Source of the DNA: Limanda limanda
Lineage: Eukaryota > Chordata > Actinopteri > Pleuronectiformes > Pleuronectidae
Direction of reading: 5' to 3'
Assembly: GCF_963576545.1 (NCBI RefSeq)
Contig: NC_083655.1
Span: forward strand, 18,513,204 to 18,577,203
Length of the DNA: 64,000 nucleotides
The stretch's first letter is position 1; each line of letters begins with the position of its first letter. The notes under the pieces are model-generated. The model was given only the letters and a program-made list of their open reading frames with translations. It made no database searches and was not told the origin of the DNA. Of this stretch, positions 34,520 to 48,682 are shown in pieces. Position numbers and translations under genes: made by a program.

Positions 34520-34901
34520 CTTTGTGCTCTGCTTTTTGCTCATCTAACTTTTTTTTATATTAATATTCAATATTTTATTTTGATAACCAAATTTATTGAA
34601 TGCCGAAAGGCACACCATTGTATGGTATCACGTTCAATGCGTTATTGCACAACACCGGTATGGGGGGGTTCAAGTATCAATAAAAGTCACAGAATGCACC
34701 TTGGACTCATGGATCCTTTTTGAGTGCACTAAGGAGCCTGCTTTGTTGCATCTTTTTCTTTTCATGGACAATAGTGCTAGATTTATTGTGTTCCATGATT
34801 TATTGTTAATATACAGTATAGTTACTGGTGGTGGTTATGATGATGATTTATAAACTTGAAGGTCATGTGAAGAATATATATAAAAAAATGTATCCTTAGA
34901 T

Positions 34902-35060
34902 CAGGGGTGTCCAAACTTGTTATCCCGAGGGCCACATACAGAAAAAAACACGAAGGTCTGGGCCACTCACGCCGCCACACCCCCCTGCCCTGGAGCGGAC
35001 TGTTGACAGTGCGCCTCAATCGCGTCGCTCAAGGCGGTCGGGTATGGTCATAGAGACTAG
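34902..35060 (+). mobile_element. hAT-like non-autonomous element, left end
   Basis: CAGGGGTGTCCAAACTTGTT followed by GAGGGCCACATACAGAAAAA is the characteristic start of a widespread hAT-type family (CAGGGGTGTCCAAAC ends). The right end was not located, so the extent is approximate. Confidence 0.6.
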
Positions 35061-35479
35061 ATGTCTCGTCTGCGTTGCCGGCCAACGGAGTCGGACGTCC
35101 CCACATGGCGGCCATCTTGCCAGAGGCAGCTCGCTCACCCATAACATTGTGTTGGTAGTGGTAAATAACCATAACTTGCTCAATTTTCAACCGATTTTTA
35201 AACGGTCTGGTTTGTTATAAACATCAGAGATGAAGTTATGACACTGCATAAATTATTAAATTTTTTACAAAATAACATAATTATTCATAAGTATGCAGTG
35301 TCATATCTACATCTTTTTTGTTAATGTGACTTAACCACCAATTTGTTTCAGTGAAAATGAAGAAAGAACAACAGAGTTACTTTGGACCTCTTTGTTTTTC
35401 CTATCTTTACGACTCTTCGATGATTTTTTTTTTTTGGTGTCAATAGTCACTTGCCCTCGAGTGATAAGAAATAAAAGCG

Positions 35480-38400
35480 AAATGTCAAAATAAATGTATA
35501 TATGTCTATTTATTACCTGTATTTTTTTTTTTCCTTTTTGTTGCCATATGTTTGTGTGTATGATGAATAATCTTTTATATTACTTTACATAGTTCAGGGC
35601 AGAGACACAGATGTGCATGGTGATGTGGATGATGAAGTTATGAATGAATTATCTCTATGTATATAATGACTATAATGAAAACAATGTATAATACACTAAG
35701 ACCATGTGATGAAATATTCAGCAATATACTGCAATTAAGATCGTTACTTTTATTTTTTAAGTTGTTTAAGTTTGCTCAAGCAAATATTGTTAATCACATA
35801 TTGTTAAGGATTTACTTTTGATTCTTATTCTTCTGATTAAAATGTGTCAATTATTTACATGCTCCATTCTAAATGACAAGTACAGTACTAAGGACAATGA
35901 TGCTGATGATGCTGATGATGCTGATGATGCTGATGATGAGGCACAAATTGTCTTTGTACGTTTTTATTTTTGGAACTTTTTGCTCATGTTTAGATGTCGA
36001 CTAAATAAGCGAATGACAGTTGATAATATGACGAATTTACAAGCTGCAATAAATGATGAGTCAGTTGATTTCAGTTTGTGTTTGACTTTTTCTGATCACA
36101 AATGTTTTTTTGCTGATAGTTGCATAATGAGTAGAGATATTATGTAAAAGGACCATATGAAATAAAATGATAATTACAAATTGTTATTAGAAATATATTT
36201 ACTACTCTATTGCTCATTACATAACTTGGTGTAATATTATTGTGAAAAGAAAAGGTGTGGTTCATCATAAATTAAGATTAATTAATTAATACACAGCACC
36301 TCAGTTTGAATGTGGCTGCTGTGACCTCTTACCAGTGGAAAAACTCTCCATCATCATTAAATATTTGGAGCTGTCTCTCCCAGGATGTCAGACAGGATGT
36401 AGTGTTGGACTATCGCATCATTCAAACATATGTGACATGTCCATGCCCAAGTCACAGTGAGGCTTGAATGAATGAGGATTAATCATCTATTGATAAAAAC
36501 AGATGGATGATTAGCACAAAGCCACAGCTGGGAATAGAAGGGAAAAGATAAATGAAGAAAGTAAGAAGGGAAGGAGGGAAGGAAGGGTGCTGCTTCACAA
36601 GACAGACAATGGCCTATTGCTCCTTTCCTTTTTTTGTGAAAAGTTTTTTATGTGATAAATATTTTTATTCTTAAAACAAATTGCAGGAGTTCTCTATTCA
36701 AAACCACTTTTACCCCCAAATATATCTTACTCCTGCTCTTCTTTGGTGGTGTTTCTTTCTTTTTTCGTTAATATCTTCTCATTTTTAACTTTTAATGTTA
36801 ACAAGATGCTTGGATTTTGTAACAATCCCTGTAAATATACAAACGTTGCAATCAAATTAATATTCTACAGACCAAAGAAGGGTATATTTAATCCTAAATA
36901 AACTTTAACCTTCAAGTTGTTAACTTCTGTATAGCAATATTTAATGTAAATGTTAGTCTGACAAAGTATATGTTTGCATGAGAAGTCACACTGAAATAAC
37001 ATGTGCATGGGCCATGTTGCATGAAGAACACTAAACAGGCTTTAAAACCTTCTAAGCAGATGTCTGATGGTTTTATAACCCAGCTCCGCTCTCTGCTAAT
37101 TGGTCTGGTCTCCACCCTCATGAACATGCATCGTGGAAGTGGGTATGCAGACGGTGTAGGCCTCAGCAGCAAAGGTTCAGTTCTTCAAGTCTTTTGAAAA
37201 GCTTGCATTTTCGGGCAAGTATGACTGGTGGACCTTCCCACCTCACTTTAGGTGAGTATATGTCCTGATGATGAAAACATAAATATAACCATCATTGAAT
37301 AACCCCTTACCCAAAATATTAAAATACTTAACACCCAAATACCAAATCATGGCTTGTGTCCAACAGAAATTGTCAGCTTCATAAGATCATCTGAGAAGAC
37401 AATTATTCAAGCAACCACTAGGTGGACACATTTCTCCATCTAAGATCCCAGGCTTTTTATAACAGACCTACACATGTTACTACTTGTTAGAAATATTTGT
37501 TGTAAGAGTGAAAAAATGTTGCATTATTTTGTTTTACACTGGTATCTTTAAAGGTTCAGTTTGTAAGATTAATCTGAAAGGGATCTTCTGGTAGACATTT
37601 TAGAAAAAATAATTTTAGTGAGGTTTTCACCAGTGTGTTTCATCTAAATTGTATGAATAATTTTTTTTTCTTTAACCCTAGAATAGGCCCTTTATATTTA
37701 AAAACTTTATATTTACATCGGGAGCTGGCTGCCATGTTTTTTTTCAGTTGCCCAAACTAGACAAACTAAAACCTTTGGAGTTCTTATGACAACTGAAGGC
37801 TACCACAGGTTCTCACTCATGTTTGGAAGGGGAGGGTGAGGTGAGCGGTATTCAGCTGCAACATGACACTTCACCACTAGATGTCACTATATTCTACACA
37901 CTGAACCTTTAAGTTCAAACCACATGCACAGTGTAATGGCGATACTCGCATTTGCATCCGGCTAAAGATTTAACGTTATTTATACCATGCAGCCTTAAAA
38001 AGCTACTTTTAATTGCTTTAGATAAATGTAAACCAGGTCAGTTTCTTATTAAAACATGTCTCCATGATTTGAAATGTGGAGGGTATTGGAAATATTTAAG
38101 ACAGGAGAAAGGATGAGATTCTGTTTTTTACATGTAAAACGTCTCTACACCGGTTCAGACTGAATAAACGTTGTTGCAATCAGTACAGTCCTATAGTCAT
38201 TGCTATGGAAGTTGCTATAGGAATGCTTGTGAGCCATTTGACATCGTCTTTCTGTGCCCTCCTCTAACGTCCACTCACTAATGCATGCATAGCTCTCATA
38301 CTATCCCTCTTTTATAATGTGCACTGTAAAACATTGGCACACACCTATAAAAAGAGTTCTTAGACAGTGACGACAGTTGTTGGCCGGATCCTTTTTACCT

Positions 38401-39406
38401 TCTTAAAAAACACGTATTTACCCTTTACAAAGACCCACTTTCCCACTGCACAAACCACTTATTGCTTTGGAAGTTTTATTCAGCTTGATGGCAAAAAAGA
38501 AAATTATGTTTATTAATCATTGCTTGATACAAAACATTTAATTCGAAATAATATCAATAACATTCAATAAGATCGAATATTTCCTTGAGTGTGAGTCACA
38601 CTATGTCAGGAATGTGGGCATAAAGGACAGAGCAGTAACATGTGCTGTTGATTTTCTGTAAATTCTGCCACATTGTACGTATGGATAGGTTTCCAGGGGC
38701 GACGGCTCCACCAGGTGGTATCTGGTCTGTTTGTGTGGAAGGATCCGGAATCAGGCTGTTTGCTCTGTAAGGCCTGTTGTCTGTGCAGCGAAAACATTCC
38801 CTCCAGGGGGGCGGGTAGAGCGTGCTGAGGGACGGTAGTTTAGACCCATGTGGGGCGGATACGGAGCATCCTGCATCCTGGATGCTTGCTGCTGCTAAAC
38901 CCCAGCCACGGTGACCTGCTATGGGATTACTGGAGTTCTCAAGGCCTCCATGCCCCACACCGACTCCCCTTCCCCCTTCCAGGTTACATGTGTGTTTTGC
39001 TATACTGTGTTATATAAACTTTGCCATTAAGAGTCATTTATGGGAGATAAGGACCGATGATTTTCTTGAATCGGTGCAGCCAGATTGGAGAGAGACAGGG
39101 ATTATGTCAAGTAATGTGTGAAAAGGGGTTGTTTTATGTTAGTACAATAATTTCACTTTAAAAATACGGTTTTAAGTTGTACATGACCATTGATAGAAAA
39201 AAAGTACCAAGACAATATCACAATATCAACTTTTTCCTTATCAAATTGTCTTTCTTTTACATTTGTTCTCATAGGTTGTCATATTGTTATACATGAATCT
39301 GACTATATGTTCTTCAAGTGATTGTCATTAATCTAAGATCCACATTGTGTTATTGAGCCTTATTAGTGTATTAAAATTGTGCTAAAACACTTTTTAGACA
39401 ACCTCA
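35480..39406. other. Long stretch without a recognised gene
   Basis: AT-rich DNA downstream of aoc1. It contains an imperfect GATGAT/GCTGAT run near 35897-35940 that creates a spurious Asp-Ala repeat frame. Other open frames are short and lack splice context. I see nothing else definite. Confidence 0.5.
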
Positions 39407-39676
39407 CTAGACACCAGCATAGGTGCCGTTGTAAAAGAATGGTTTGTCTGTCACACAGTGTCCTACGACCTCAGGTGTCCATCTCTGGACCTTGGGTTTG
39501 CCATCCTGGCCCGGCCGGACGATGATGGTGCTGCCCGACGACAGTGAAGGGTCTTCGTTGAAGAAATTGAAGGGACGAAGGAAGAAGCCCACTGCGTTGC
39601 CAGGTGTTGCCGTGTTGGGGATGTCTTCTGAGTGAGGCACATGCAGGAAGCCCACCGTCACCCAGGCAACTAGGTC
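39407..39676 (-). CDS. aoc1: aoc1 coding exon 4 (terminal, third copper ligand)
   Basis: Acceptor GTGTGCAG|GACCTAG at 39676; stop TAG at 39409-39407. It encodes [18 protein letters not shown] with the third copper ligand His665, then [20 protein letters not shown] and the terminal [10 protein letters not shown]. Confidence 0.9.
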   Translation of the reverse strand, partial: DLVAWVTVGFLHVPHSEDIPNTATPGNAVGFFLRPFNFFNEDPSLSSGSTIIVRPGQDGKPKVQRWTPEVVGHCVTDKPFFYNGTYAGV

Positions 39677-42600
39677 CTGCACACAGGGAAGCAAACATTA
39701 CAGTAAGACTACTTTGAATAGGACACAGAACATGTGGTTTTCATCCATTTAAACGTGCAAACTGGGGGAAATGTCAGCATTGGGAACTGTTAAAACAGAT
39801 TTTTTGAGGAAAAACAATCTTCCAACTTCCAATCCAATTACGTAACCTCACAGAAAAACATCCCCCCACCCCTGAAACATAAACAGTTTTTCTAAGAACC
39901 CATTTCAAAATGTTTATTTATGAATCTTGCCTCCTACTCCAGTAAAAAAGAGATCAAAACACTAAAGCTCAAAAAGTAAGGAAAATTTAAGTGTGATAAT
40001 GATCTTCAGATGCTATTGTTGAGTTGTTACTTGTTAATTGTTAAAGGAATAGTTCAACAATTTGGAAAATATAGATCTTTTTATCTCTGTAGAACACTGA
40101 CATCAACCTCATGTCTTTATTGAGCATTGTGTTATATACATGAACAGGGAACATACAAAGGTCTAAATAAAGTTCACTACTGTACCTGGTTGACTATGTC
40201 CTCATTGTTGCGGATGTAGTCCTCAAAGGACACGGCAGGTTCCCAGGGATCGTTCTGGCTGTAAATGCTGCTGCTGCTGGCTTCACTATCTTTATGACGA
40301 GTCACAGCCAGAGGATACCTGCAAAAAAACGGGTCAACAGTCAGTGTTATAAAACCTGTCAGTCGGACGGCTGAGTGATGGAGAGCTCAGATATGATTAA
40401 AAGCTGCAGCTCTGTTTACGACTGTTTTTGTAACCCACATTTTCAGATAATAAAGGACAAATTGCTTTACTACCTCAGAATACTTGCACATTCTGTTGTT
40501 GTGGCGTGAACTGTTGGTGTGTGCATCACCCAACACTTCCCAAACTTGAAACATTTGCACTATTGTAGAATATATGGTATAGACTGAACACAACATTGTG
40601 GTGGGTGGCAGTGTCATACAACAAAGTGATGCACAACTTTCACCCATTGTAATAGAGTATATCTCTGATGTCTTTGCTTTTGACCTCTGAGCCTTTGTTT
40701 CCACTTTGTTGCATGGTAACAGCAATGTGATTGAACTTTCAAACAGGATATTTGGAAAGTGGTCATACCCCTTCAGAGAAAAAACATAAGTGTATTATTT
40801 TACCCTGTTAAAAGGGTTTTTAGTAGTTTTTCCTTACTCTTGTTCAGGGTTAAGGACAAAGGATGTCACACAATGTAAAAGCCATATGAGACAAATTGTG
40901 ATTTGTGAATATGGGCCCTACAAATACAATTTTACTGATTGATTTGAAATGTATAACTTGTAATTTATTCATTGAAAACAGTCGATTTTTTTATTCATTA
41001 TCTCAAAGCTCTCAGTAAGACCTCACAATATTACAGAGAAGCCCAACAGTTATTTAGCTTATCAAATGATTTTCTGACTGTTATAGAAATCAAACTTTAG
41101 TTAAATAATTGTATATTTGTCAATATCTCGCAAACACTGCTGAGTCCCAAACCAAGGCTCGACTTTGACCTGATTTATTACCCCGCTCCTAATCCAGAGA
41201 TCAAGCTCTTCAACCTCAGTGATCATGGGGGGGGTCAATCATTACAAACATATGATGCTGTGTGTGCAAACTTTGCTTAAATATACAGAAACTGAATTCC
41301 ACTGGAGATGTCAGTGTCTATAAGGATGTCAACTACGTGAACTTGAAGATGATGATGAGGACATTTGGAATGGGGGTCCCCATAAAAACATGGCACACAT
41401 GGGTTTAAATATTTGCCCATATACTTTTTTACTAGAAACATAATGGTACAATATTTGATTACCTTGACCAACTGATGCCATTTTCCTCTCTCCAGCCTTT
41501 TGGAAGGACACTATGGGCATGTGAGTTGAACTGAATTCGGTAACCCCTCTGGTGCCCCCATTTATTTTTCTGGTTGGCGTTGTAAAAGTGCGCATAGCGG
41601 GGGAACTTTTTGCCAAAGCGGAAGGCGGCAGATCGCTCGGTCTTGTGCTCTGTCCTGTGGAGTTTGGACTGGACGATGAAATCCTTCGGGCTCCAGGGAT
41701 TTGTGAAGTTGACATACTTCAGATCGATCGACTCAAAGCTGTTCTCTCGACCTGCGTCACAGTGATAACAAAGTTAGATGTCGAGGTGTAATCAGTCTTT
41801 TAAGACACAATCAGTCCGTTAAGGCACATTTCATTTAGTTTCCATCGCAATTATTTGGGTATGTGACAAACAGGTCTAAGTTATTGATTTCAGCAAAGCA
41901 CCGAGCCATGTGCAAACATTTCAAAAGAACATTTGCAGACGCTTGATAAGCCAAGTCTGCTTTATGACAGGGTGAAGTTCGGAGAGTGATTTTATTTGGA
42001 CTGGCATTAATAAAAAAAACAACTGATGAAAGCTTATTCCATGCGTGCCGTTTCTTTTATCTTGTTTCACTATCTTCACAGCCTCAAACATACTATGAAC
42101 ACAATGTAATGAGGCTGGTGCAACAGGAAAACAAATACCTATGAAGTACTTGTGCATATATCAGTATTAGAGGATTCTGTACGATGGCAGACAATGTTTA
42201 AAGCAAAGTTTCTTAATGACCAGTGGCAACATTTGATATATTCTCACTTTCTACAATATGATATGGGAGAGGACTGTTGTTTCGGCAAAGAAAAGTAGGG
42301 TTAGACCGTTGAAAATCTCGAGTTTCAGGGGGAGACCTGGGGTGAGAGTTGATACCAAATATTAATTGTGGGGCTATGACAAGATGCAAGTTTTCTATGC
42401 AAAAGTTTGACCAATTATATCATTACTGTCCACCTTCCTACATACCTGTGACATAAGGAATCTCCCTATATTTATGTAATTCATATTAACTCTGCTGTTT
42501 TGACTGCTGATGTTGTATAGCCTTTTTAAATACAGAGTGTCAGTGGCAAATAAAGATACATTAGACATTGAAATATAGTGATTGTAATGGAATACTCACC

Positions 42601-44140
42601 AGCAATATCCAGATCCACCTTGTAATGGATGAGGTGTGTGTGCAAGTTACCCAGCACATAATCGTACACTTTGTTGCCATACTGAAGTCCGTTGGGTGTC
42701 AAGAAAGTGGCGTGGATGTATCCAGTGGCGCTGACCTTTACCTCCATCACCCCATTCTGGTAGAAGACGAAGTCCCAGATGTAATCATAGTTGTAAACCG
42801 TTGAGGTTGTCCGCAGCACCAGCACGCTGTTTTCCAGCCCCCCGTAGAAGTTGTATCCCCCCTTGAAGTTTGAGTTGAAATGCCTTCTGAGGGGCATACC
42901 CGTTGTCATCTCAAAAACACAAAGTGCATTTTTGTGGTGCACAGGTTTGTCTGTGTCGTAGAAGTGGTTAAGGTCGATAAATGTGGCAATTTCTGGACAG
43001 TCAATTCCAGGCGCTAGCTCGAAGCTTGAGGTGCCCATGGCCCATCCTGCATCAATATACTTTGTTTGCATGGCCGCAGGAGTGTCACCAGCATAGAAGG
43101 CAATCGCTTCTTGGAGGCTGATTTCGTAGGCAATTCTTTCTCCATTGAAACGTAGGTCAAAGACTTGAAGCCCGGCTGATGAGCGAACTCGGTAGGCAAA
43201 AGACCATCCAGAGTATTCAACAAAGTTGCGGTCAACGAGATAGCGAGGCCCCTGAGGCTCCACAAGCTTTGGCCCGTGGATATTGGTGGGGGTGTTGCTG
43301 TGACCCCGGGGGATGTAGGTGGAGTAGAAGTCATTGTCATCGTGATCGGGCAACTTGATCTTCTCCACACCTCCTGACTCATACTTTTCTACCAGCTCCT
43401 CAACACTATCAAAGTACATGCTGTTGTACCAGACCTTTTCGACTGCCCATTTTTCTGGGTCCAGGTCCAGATGGTTGACCAGTACCTCAAACCCAACTGG
43501 GTGGATGAAATAACCCTCCACAAACTTCTGCAACATGATCCAGGTTCTCCTCTCACCAGGACCCAGGCCACGGGGGGCTATGTCAGAGAATGTCAGGCAG
43601 CGGTTAGAGCAGTTAGTGAAGGAAAACCCGCCTGTGGTCTCAAAGAGGAGTTTGTGAGCTTTAGTTGTAATCTTCTCAAGGATGGCAATCATATGGCTAT
43701 ATTCTGCAACAGTAATAGGCCTCGACTCAAAGCCGACAGGCCTACCCCCCTTGAAGGTCTTAACTTCATGGGACTTTGGGAATGGCAATGGACTGACAAT
43801 GTACTCAGTGATGTTGGGTTTGATTTGGTTCCCGAACTGAACGATAACACGGGCTTGACGTGGGGGTTTGGAATGTCCTCGGTCAAGAGCTCTCAGGGCT
43901 TCGTGCTTCTTTGGCACATGGAGTTCTATCAGGAGGATGCTGTTCTTCTTCAGAGGCTTGCTGCGAGCATCAGTGAGCTCCAGTTGCGGAAGACCATGCA
44001 GGTACGCCCGGACAGCTTTCAATTCATGAACTGTGAGGTCGGCAAACATGGGAGCCCCGTGATGAGCCCAGTCTCTTGAACTGGATGAACCACAGCCAGC
44101 CAAACAGGCTAACAGCAGCAGACAGAGAAGCTTCATGGCC
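39407..44140 (-). CDS. aoc1: Diamine oxidase-type copper amine oxidase, whole gene (4 coding exons)
   Basis: The coding parts 44136-42600, 41751-41463, 40318-40186 and 39676-39407 join in phase to 742 aa, close to the ~750 of vertebrate AOC1. The product oxidises primary amines such as histamine and putrescine to aldehydes, with ammonia and hydrogen peroxide. A signal peptide ([14 protein letters not shown]) marks a secreted enzyme. Visible active-site elements: catalytic Asp362 (YIDAGWAMG), Tyr450 in NYDY, precursor of the topaquinone cofactor, copper ligands His499 and His501 ([14 protein letters not shown]) and His665 ([14 protein letters not shown]). The wording [18 protein letters not shown] and NPWSPKDF, and the C-terminus FFYNGTY, are closer to AOC1 than to AOC3 as I know them. 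The start at 44136 follows an acceptor at 44141, so the upstream in-frame Met at 44202 is intronic. An untranslated first exon may end near 44404. Confidence 0.9.
40186..40318 (-). CDS. aoc1: aoc1 coding exon 3
   Basis: Acceptor TTTTTGCAG|GTATCC at 40318 and donor AACCAG|GTACAG at 40186. It encodes [20 protein letters not shown], then [15 protein letters not shown] and NNEDIVNQ, conserved in diamine oxidases. Confidence 0.9.
40790..40950 (+). repeat. Dispersed fish repeat with ATTGATTG tail, short copy (aoc1 intron 2)
   Basis: Matches the 3' part of the repeat at 33290-33640 (TTTTTAGTAGTTTTTCCTTA, GGATGTCACAC, GTGATTTGTGAATATG) and ends in ACTGATTGATT. It is truncated at its 5' side, as usual for retroposed copies, and sits in the intron between aoc1 exons 2 and 3. 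Confidence 0.65.
41463..41751 (-). CDS. aoc1: aoc1 coding exon 2
   Basis: Acceptor GTGACGCAG|GTCGAGAG at 41751 and donor TCAAG|GTAATC at 41463, phases matching exons 1 and 3. It encodes [15 protein letters not shown], then [23 protein letters not shown] and [14 protein letters not shown], a typical AOC1 C-terminal domain segment. Confidence 0.9.
42600..44140 (-). CDS. aoc1: aoc1 coding exon 1 (signal peptide to copper-binding HTH)
   Basis: Acceptor TTCATATTAG|GGCCATG at 44140 and donor GCTG|GTGAGT at 42600; residues 1-512 plus one base. It holds the signal peptide, the N-terminal amine oxidase domains, catalytic Asp362, the NYDY cofactor site and two copper histidines. One exon with most of the enzyme is the usual layout of this family. 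Confidence 0.9.
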
Positions 44141-44788
44141 CTAATATGAAGAGAAAATAATAGAGTGAGATTTGTAAATATAGAGAGGTTGAGTAAAGTC
44201 ACTTCACAATATTTAATTCATAACGACAAAAATCTTAGATTCAACAGTTTGAAAAACGTGCAGTTTTTTTCCCCTCTACCTGTACCTATCTATACCTCCT
44301 TTTTTTTGTAATCTCACAGCCTCGAATTTTATGCTTACATCAAATCCACCCACTATGTTCTTATAAATATCTGATATGTTGTTAAATCAGTGCCACTGTG
44401 TTACCTTCTGAACGGTGTTTTATTTTGAAAAATGACCGGATCCTCTCCGTTATGACTCATGCTGTACGCATGTCAAGACCATAGACTGGTCAAGACGCTT
44501 GTCTCGGTCACGTCACGTTTTCGCTGAACACAAACCCAGACGGTATTTGTCGGACCCATTTGTCAGCAAACCAGGTGAAAAATAATCGTTAACGACCTTT
44601 TTCCCGTGATTAAGACGAGACGAAGACGTAACGAAAACGGAGCTTTGAAAATAAAAACTATGACCAAATCTATTTCAACTTTCGTTGACGAGACGAGATG
44701 AGACGAAAATGTTGGTGGTTGACTAAGTCACAACAATTTTTTAAAACATAATCGTATCAGGCCGTCATGAAGTACCCGGAGCGGCGAG

Positions 44789-44838
44789 TGTGTGTGTCTG
44801 TGAGTGTGTGCGTGCGTGTGTGTGTGTGTGTGTGTGTG
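44789..44838. repeat. TG microsatellite
   Basis: Imperfect TG repeat of about 50 bases, within what looks like an older transposon-derived stretch (AGACGAGACGAAGACG motifs near 44612-44710 with partly complementary GACTAAAACTA motifs near 46820-46930). Confidence 0.85.
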
Positions 44839-44860
44839 AAGCAGGCCGGTCACTGACTCA

Positions 44861-46097
<1,237 letters not shown>

Positions 46098-46611
46098 CTG
46101 ACTCACCAGCTGCTTCTTATCACTGGAAACAGTGAAAACACAGAGTTTCTCTGGTCTCAGCTGCGCTGAGATCAGCGCCGCAGCTTCTTGATCAGAGCAG
46201 AAGCTGCAGGTGTTTCTACAGAGCTTCAGTTTCTGTGTCCTCCTCAGTCTGATCTGCTTTCACTTTTTGTTTTCACATTTCGCCAACTAAAATATATAGG
46301 CTGCAGATATATGTTTTTATTTATTTAAAAATAGGGTATTTCATACATTTCCCACAAATATGGGGATGACTCAAATAGCCCTACAGTTCTGCGTTTAATT
46401 TTTTTCCAAGTAGACCTACACTTGCCTGTGTATTTTCTTCTCCTCTTCATAAGCATTTGGTATTTGCCTTTGTTGTAACAGGTAAAAATAAATAAAATGT
46501 CAACAGTTTTCTTTATTGTTGTTCTATAATTTCATAAATGCAATAATCTACACTTTAGTATAGTATAACTTTATATAAAACTTTATTAGCTTTGTTATCA
46601 AATATGTTTTG

Positions 46612-46684
46612 CGGCTCCAGACAAATTTTATATGGGGGAAGAGGGGGCAAAATGGCTCTTTTGATAGTAAAGGTTGCCGACCCC
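46612..46684 (-). mobile_element. hAT-like terminus (CAGGGGTCGGCAACC type)
   Basis: In reverse complement the segment starts CAGGGGTCGGCAACCTTTAC and continues CAAAAGAGCCATTTTGCCCC, the well-known end of a ZBED-like hAT family. Only this end was recognised. The transposase relic just downstream (46967-47150) may belong to it or to another insertion. Confidence 0.6.
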
Positions 46685-46966
46685 TGCTATAGACCTATAG
46701 GAGGGATATCTAATGGACAACCTAAGTACTGAAAGCTAGACTAGTATGCAGTTGTAGACACAACACAGGGGGTCCCTGGGCCTGAGAAGGGAAGATAAGG
46801 AGTTTAATGTGGCTATTAAATGTGACTAAAACTAGACTAAAATGTAATTAGTTTTCGTCGACTAAAACTAAGAAGGATAAAAATGACTGAATGTGACTAA
46901 AACAAATATGCATTTTCATCTAAAGACTAAGACTAAATCAAAAATAGCTGCCAAATTAACACTGCT

Positions 46967-47341
46967 GTGCAAGGAGAAGATCAGCTGCTGGAGATCGCAA
47001 ATGATGGCGGCCTTAAAAGTATGTTCGAGAAAACAACTCTACCGGTGTTCTGGGTTAAAGTCACGGCAGAATATCCTGAGATCGCCACAAGAGCACTAAA
47101 AACTCTGTTGCCATTTCCGACATCATATCTGTGCGAAGCTGAGTTTTCTGCTGTGACGGCAACCAAAACGAAATTACGGAGTAGACTGGACATCATCAGC
47201 AACACACTTCGGGTGTTATTGTCACTATTAGCCCTAGATGGGACCGCCTTGTTGCAGAGAAACAGGCTCAGGGCTTCCACTGATTCAGCGTTGTGGTTAG
47301 TTATATTTTTCATGCACTTTATAGTTGTTTTTTATTTGTGA
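46967..47341 (+). pseudogene. hAT transposase C-terminal relic (ZBED5/FAM200-like)
   Basis: The frame includes LPVFWVKVTAEYPEIATRAL, LLPFPTSYLCEAEFSAVTAT and KTKLRSRLDI, the C-terminal hAT dimerisation region seen in ZBED5-type transposases. The N-terminal zinc finger and catalytic core are absent and the last ~40 residues look out of frame, so this is a dead fragment. Confidence in the family type is good, in the exact boundaries low. Confidence 0.65.
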
Positions 47342-47510
47342 TTGATTCATTGTTACACACTGTTTTGTTGTTGGTGCAATGTTACGAGGACGCTGCTAAT
47401 AAAGTTGCATAAGAATACACATCAATTTCACATTTATTATTATTATATTTAGAAAATACCCTAGTTTTCATGCTAGTCGTATATCATTATATTTTGTCGT
47501 ATTTATCTCG

Positions 47511-47981
47511 TTGAAAAACAACTTTGCCTCAAGGTTTCATGATTTTAGCATCCCCAGTGGCATTATGACATTTGTAAAGGATCCTTTCTCTGTGAACGTT
47601 CAATCTGACTTTGCATTGAAAGGAAAGGAGCTTTTATCCTCTGTAGATGAGGGGTCTTTACAACTGGAAACCATTGACATTCAGTCATCAGGTGACTTGC
47701 ATCAGTCATGGCAGAAGGCAGGTTTTGAAAAATTCTGGACCCATGAAGTCAGCTGTGAGAAATTTCCACACTCAAGGGATCTTGCACTTTTTGTCCTGAC
47801 AATGTTTAGTTCAACATACACTTGTGAGTCATCATTCTCACACATGAATGCCATTAAAACTCACAATCGCATATCCCTTACTGACCAGCATCTACATGAC
47901 TGCATGCGTATTGCCCTGACAACTTATAATCCTGACTTCACTGCTCTTGCCAAGTCAAAAAGATGTAATTTCTCTCATTAG
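47511..47981 (+). pseudogene. hAT transposase C-terminal relic (second, distinct family)
   Basis: A 156-codon frame with KFPHSRDLALFVLTMFSSTY then TCESSFSHMNAIKTHNRISL and TDQHLHDCMRIA, the hAT C-terminal signature, of the type found in GTF2IRD2- or SCAND3-like transposon proteins. Only the C-terminal part is present and no upstream frame continues it. The element ends downstream at 48682 with a recognisable terminus. It is distinct in sequence from the relic at 46967. Confidence 0.7.
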
Positions 47982-48639
47982 ATGGCAAATGTAGGCAAAT
48001 TACATGCAAGTTAATAGGCATGTTAGTCAAGCAAGCAATTAAGGTTCATTTTTGTAACAGTATGATTTAATTATGATGTTATTCACCGCATTAATTGTCA
48101 TGCATTGTTATGTTGTAATTCAATTCAGAGGCCTACAATGCAGTTTTATTTTGTATTAGTTGGTTCACTTGGAAGTTGTTCTAAGTAAATTCTAAACAAC
48201 TGATACAGTTCACCTGAACTGAGTGATTAATTTTGAAACACATTTCCTTGATACCTTGACTACCATGCACTTTCAAGTTGTTGCAATTCTATTCAGTTCC
48301 ATGCAATGCGCGTTGTTGGTGGAGATACATTTGATTCTGCCTGTCACTCAAATCAGTGTAATCTTAAGTATTGAGGATAATGACCAGTAAAGTTGTGTTG
48401 GTACAGCTATGTACAATGAAGTGCATGTTTTTGTTAGTTAATTGCATTTCTCCAATTGTCTGTTAATATGGCTTGGTTATTGCTCAACTGGTTTGATTTT
48501 TGAATCCTTGGGCCTATGCGTCCTCTTGGGCATATGTTGTAAAGCTTTTACAAAATAAAATATATTGACTCCTTCAGTATTGTTGTAATTTCTTGTTACC
48601 GTGATCACTCATATCCTCCGGCCCCTGACTTTGCCTCAG

Positions 48640-48682
48640 TTTCAAGAACCGGCCCCAGCTCCAAACTAATTGAAGAGCCCTG
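48640..48682 (+). mobile_element. Right terminus of a hAT element
   Basis: GGCCCCAGCTCCAAACTAAT followed by TGAAGAGCCCTG is the reverse complement of a typical CAGGGCTCTTCAATTAG start. It probably closes the element carrying the relic at 47511-47981. The next eight bases, GTCTACAT, should be the target duplication, but I did not find their left partner. Confidence 0.6.

Noticed and set aside
35818..36147. Frame with Asp-Ala repeats
   Set aside because: Produced by a short GATGAT/GCTGAT repeat in AT-rich DNA.
38596..38958. 120-codon minus-strand frame
   Set aside because: No domain, no splice sites in phase, and composition unlike nearby exons.
43471..44079. A 202-codon plus-strand frame
   Set aside because: It lies antisense to aoc1 exon 1, has no family features, and the minus-strand reading is a complete amine oxidase.
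44140..44202. Upstream in-frame Met codon of aoc1 at 44202
   Set aside because: A splice acceptor lies between it and the signal-peptide Met at 44136, so it is intronic.
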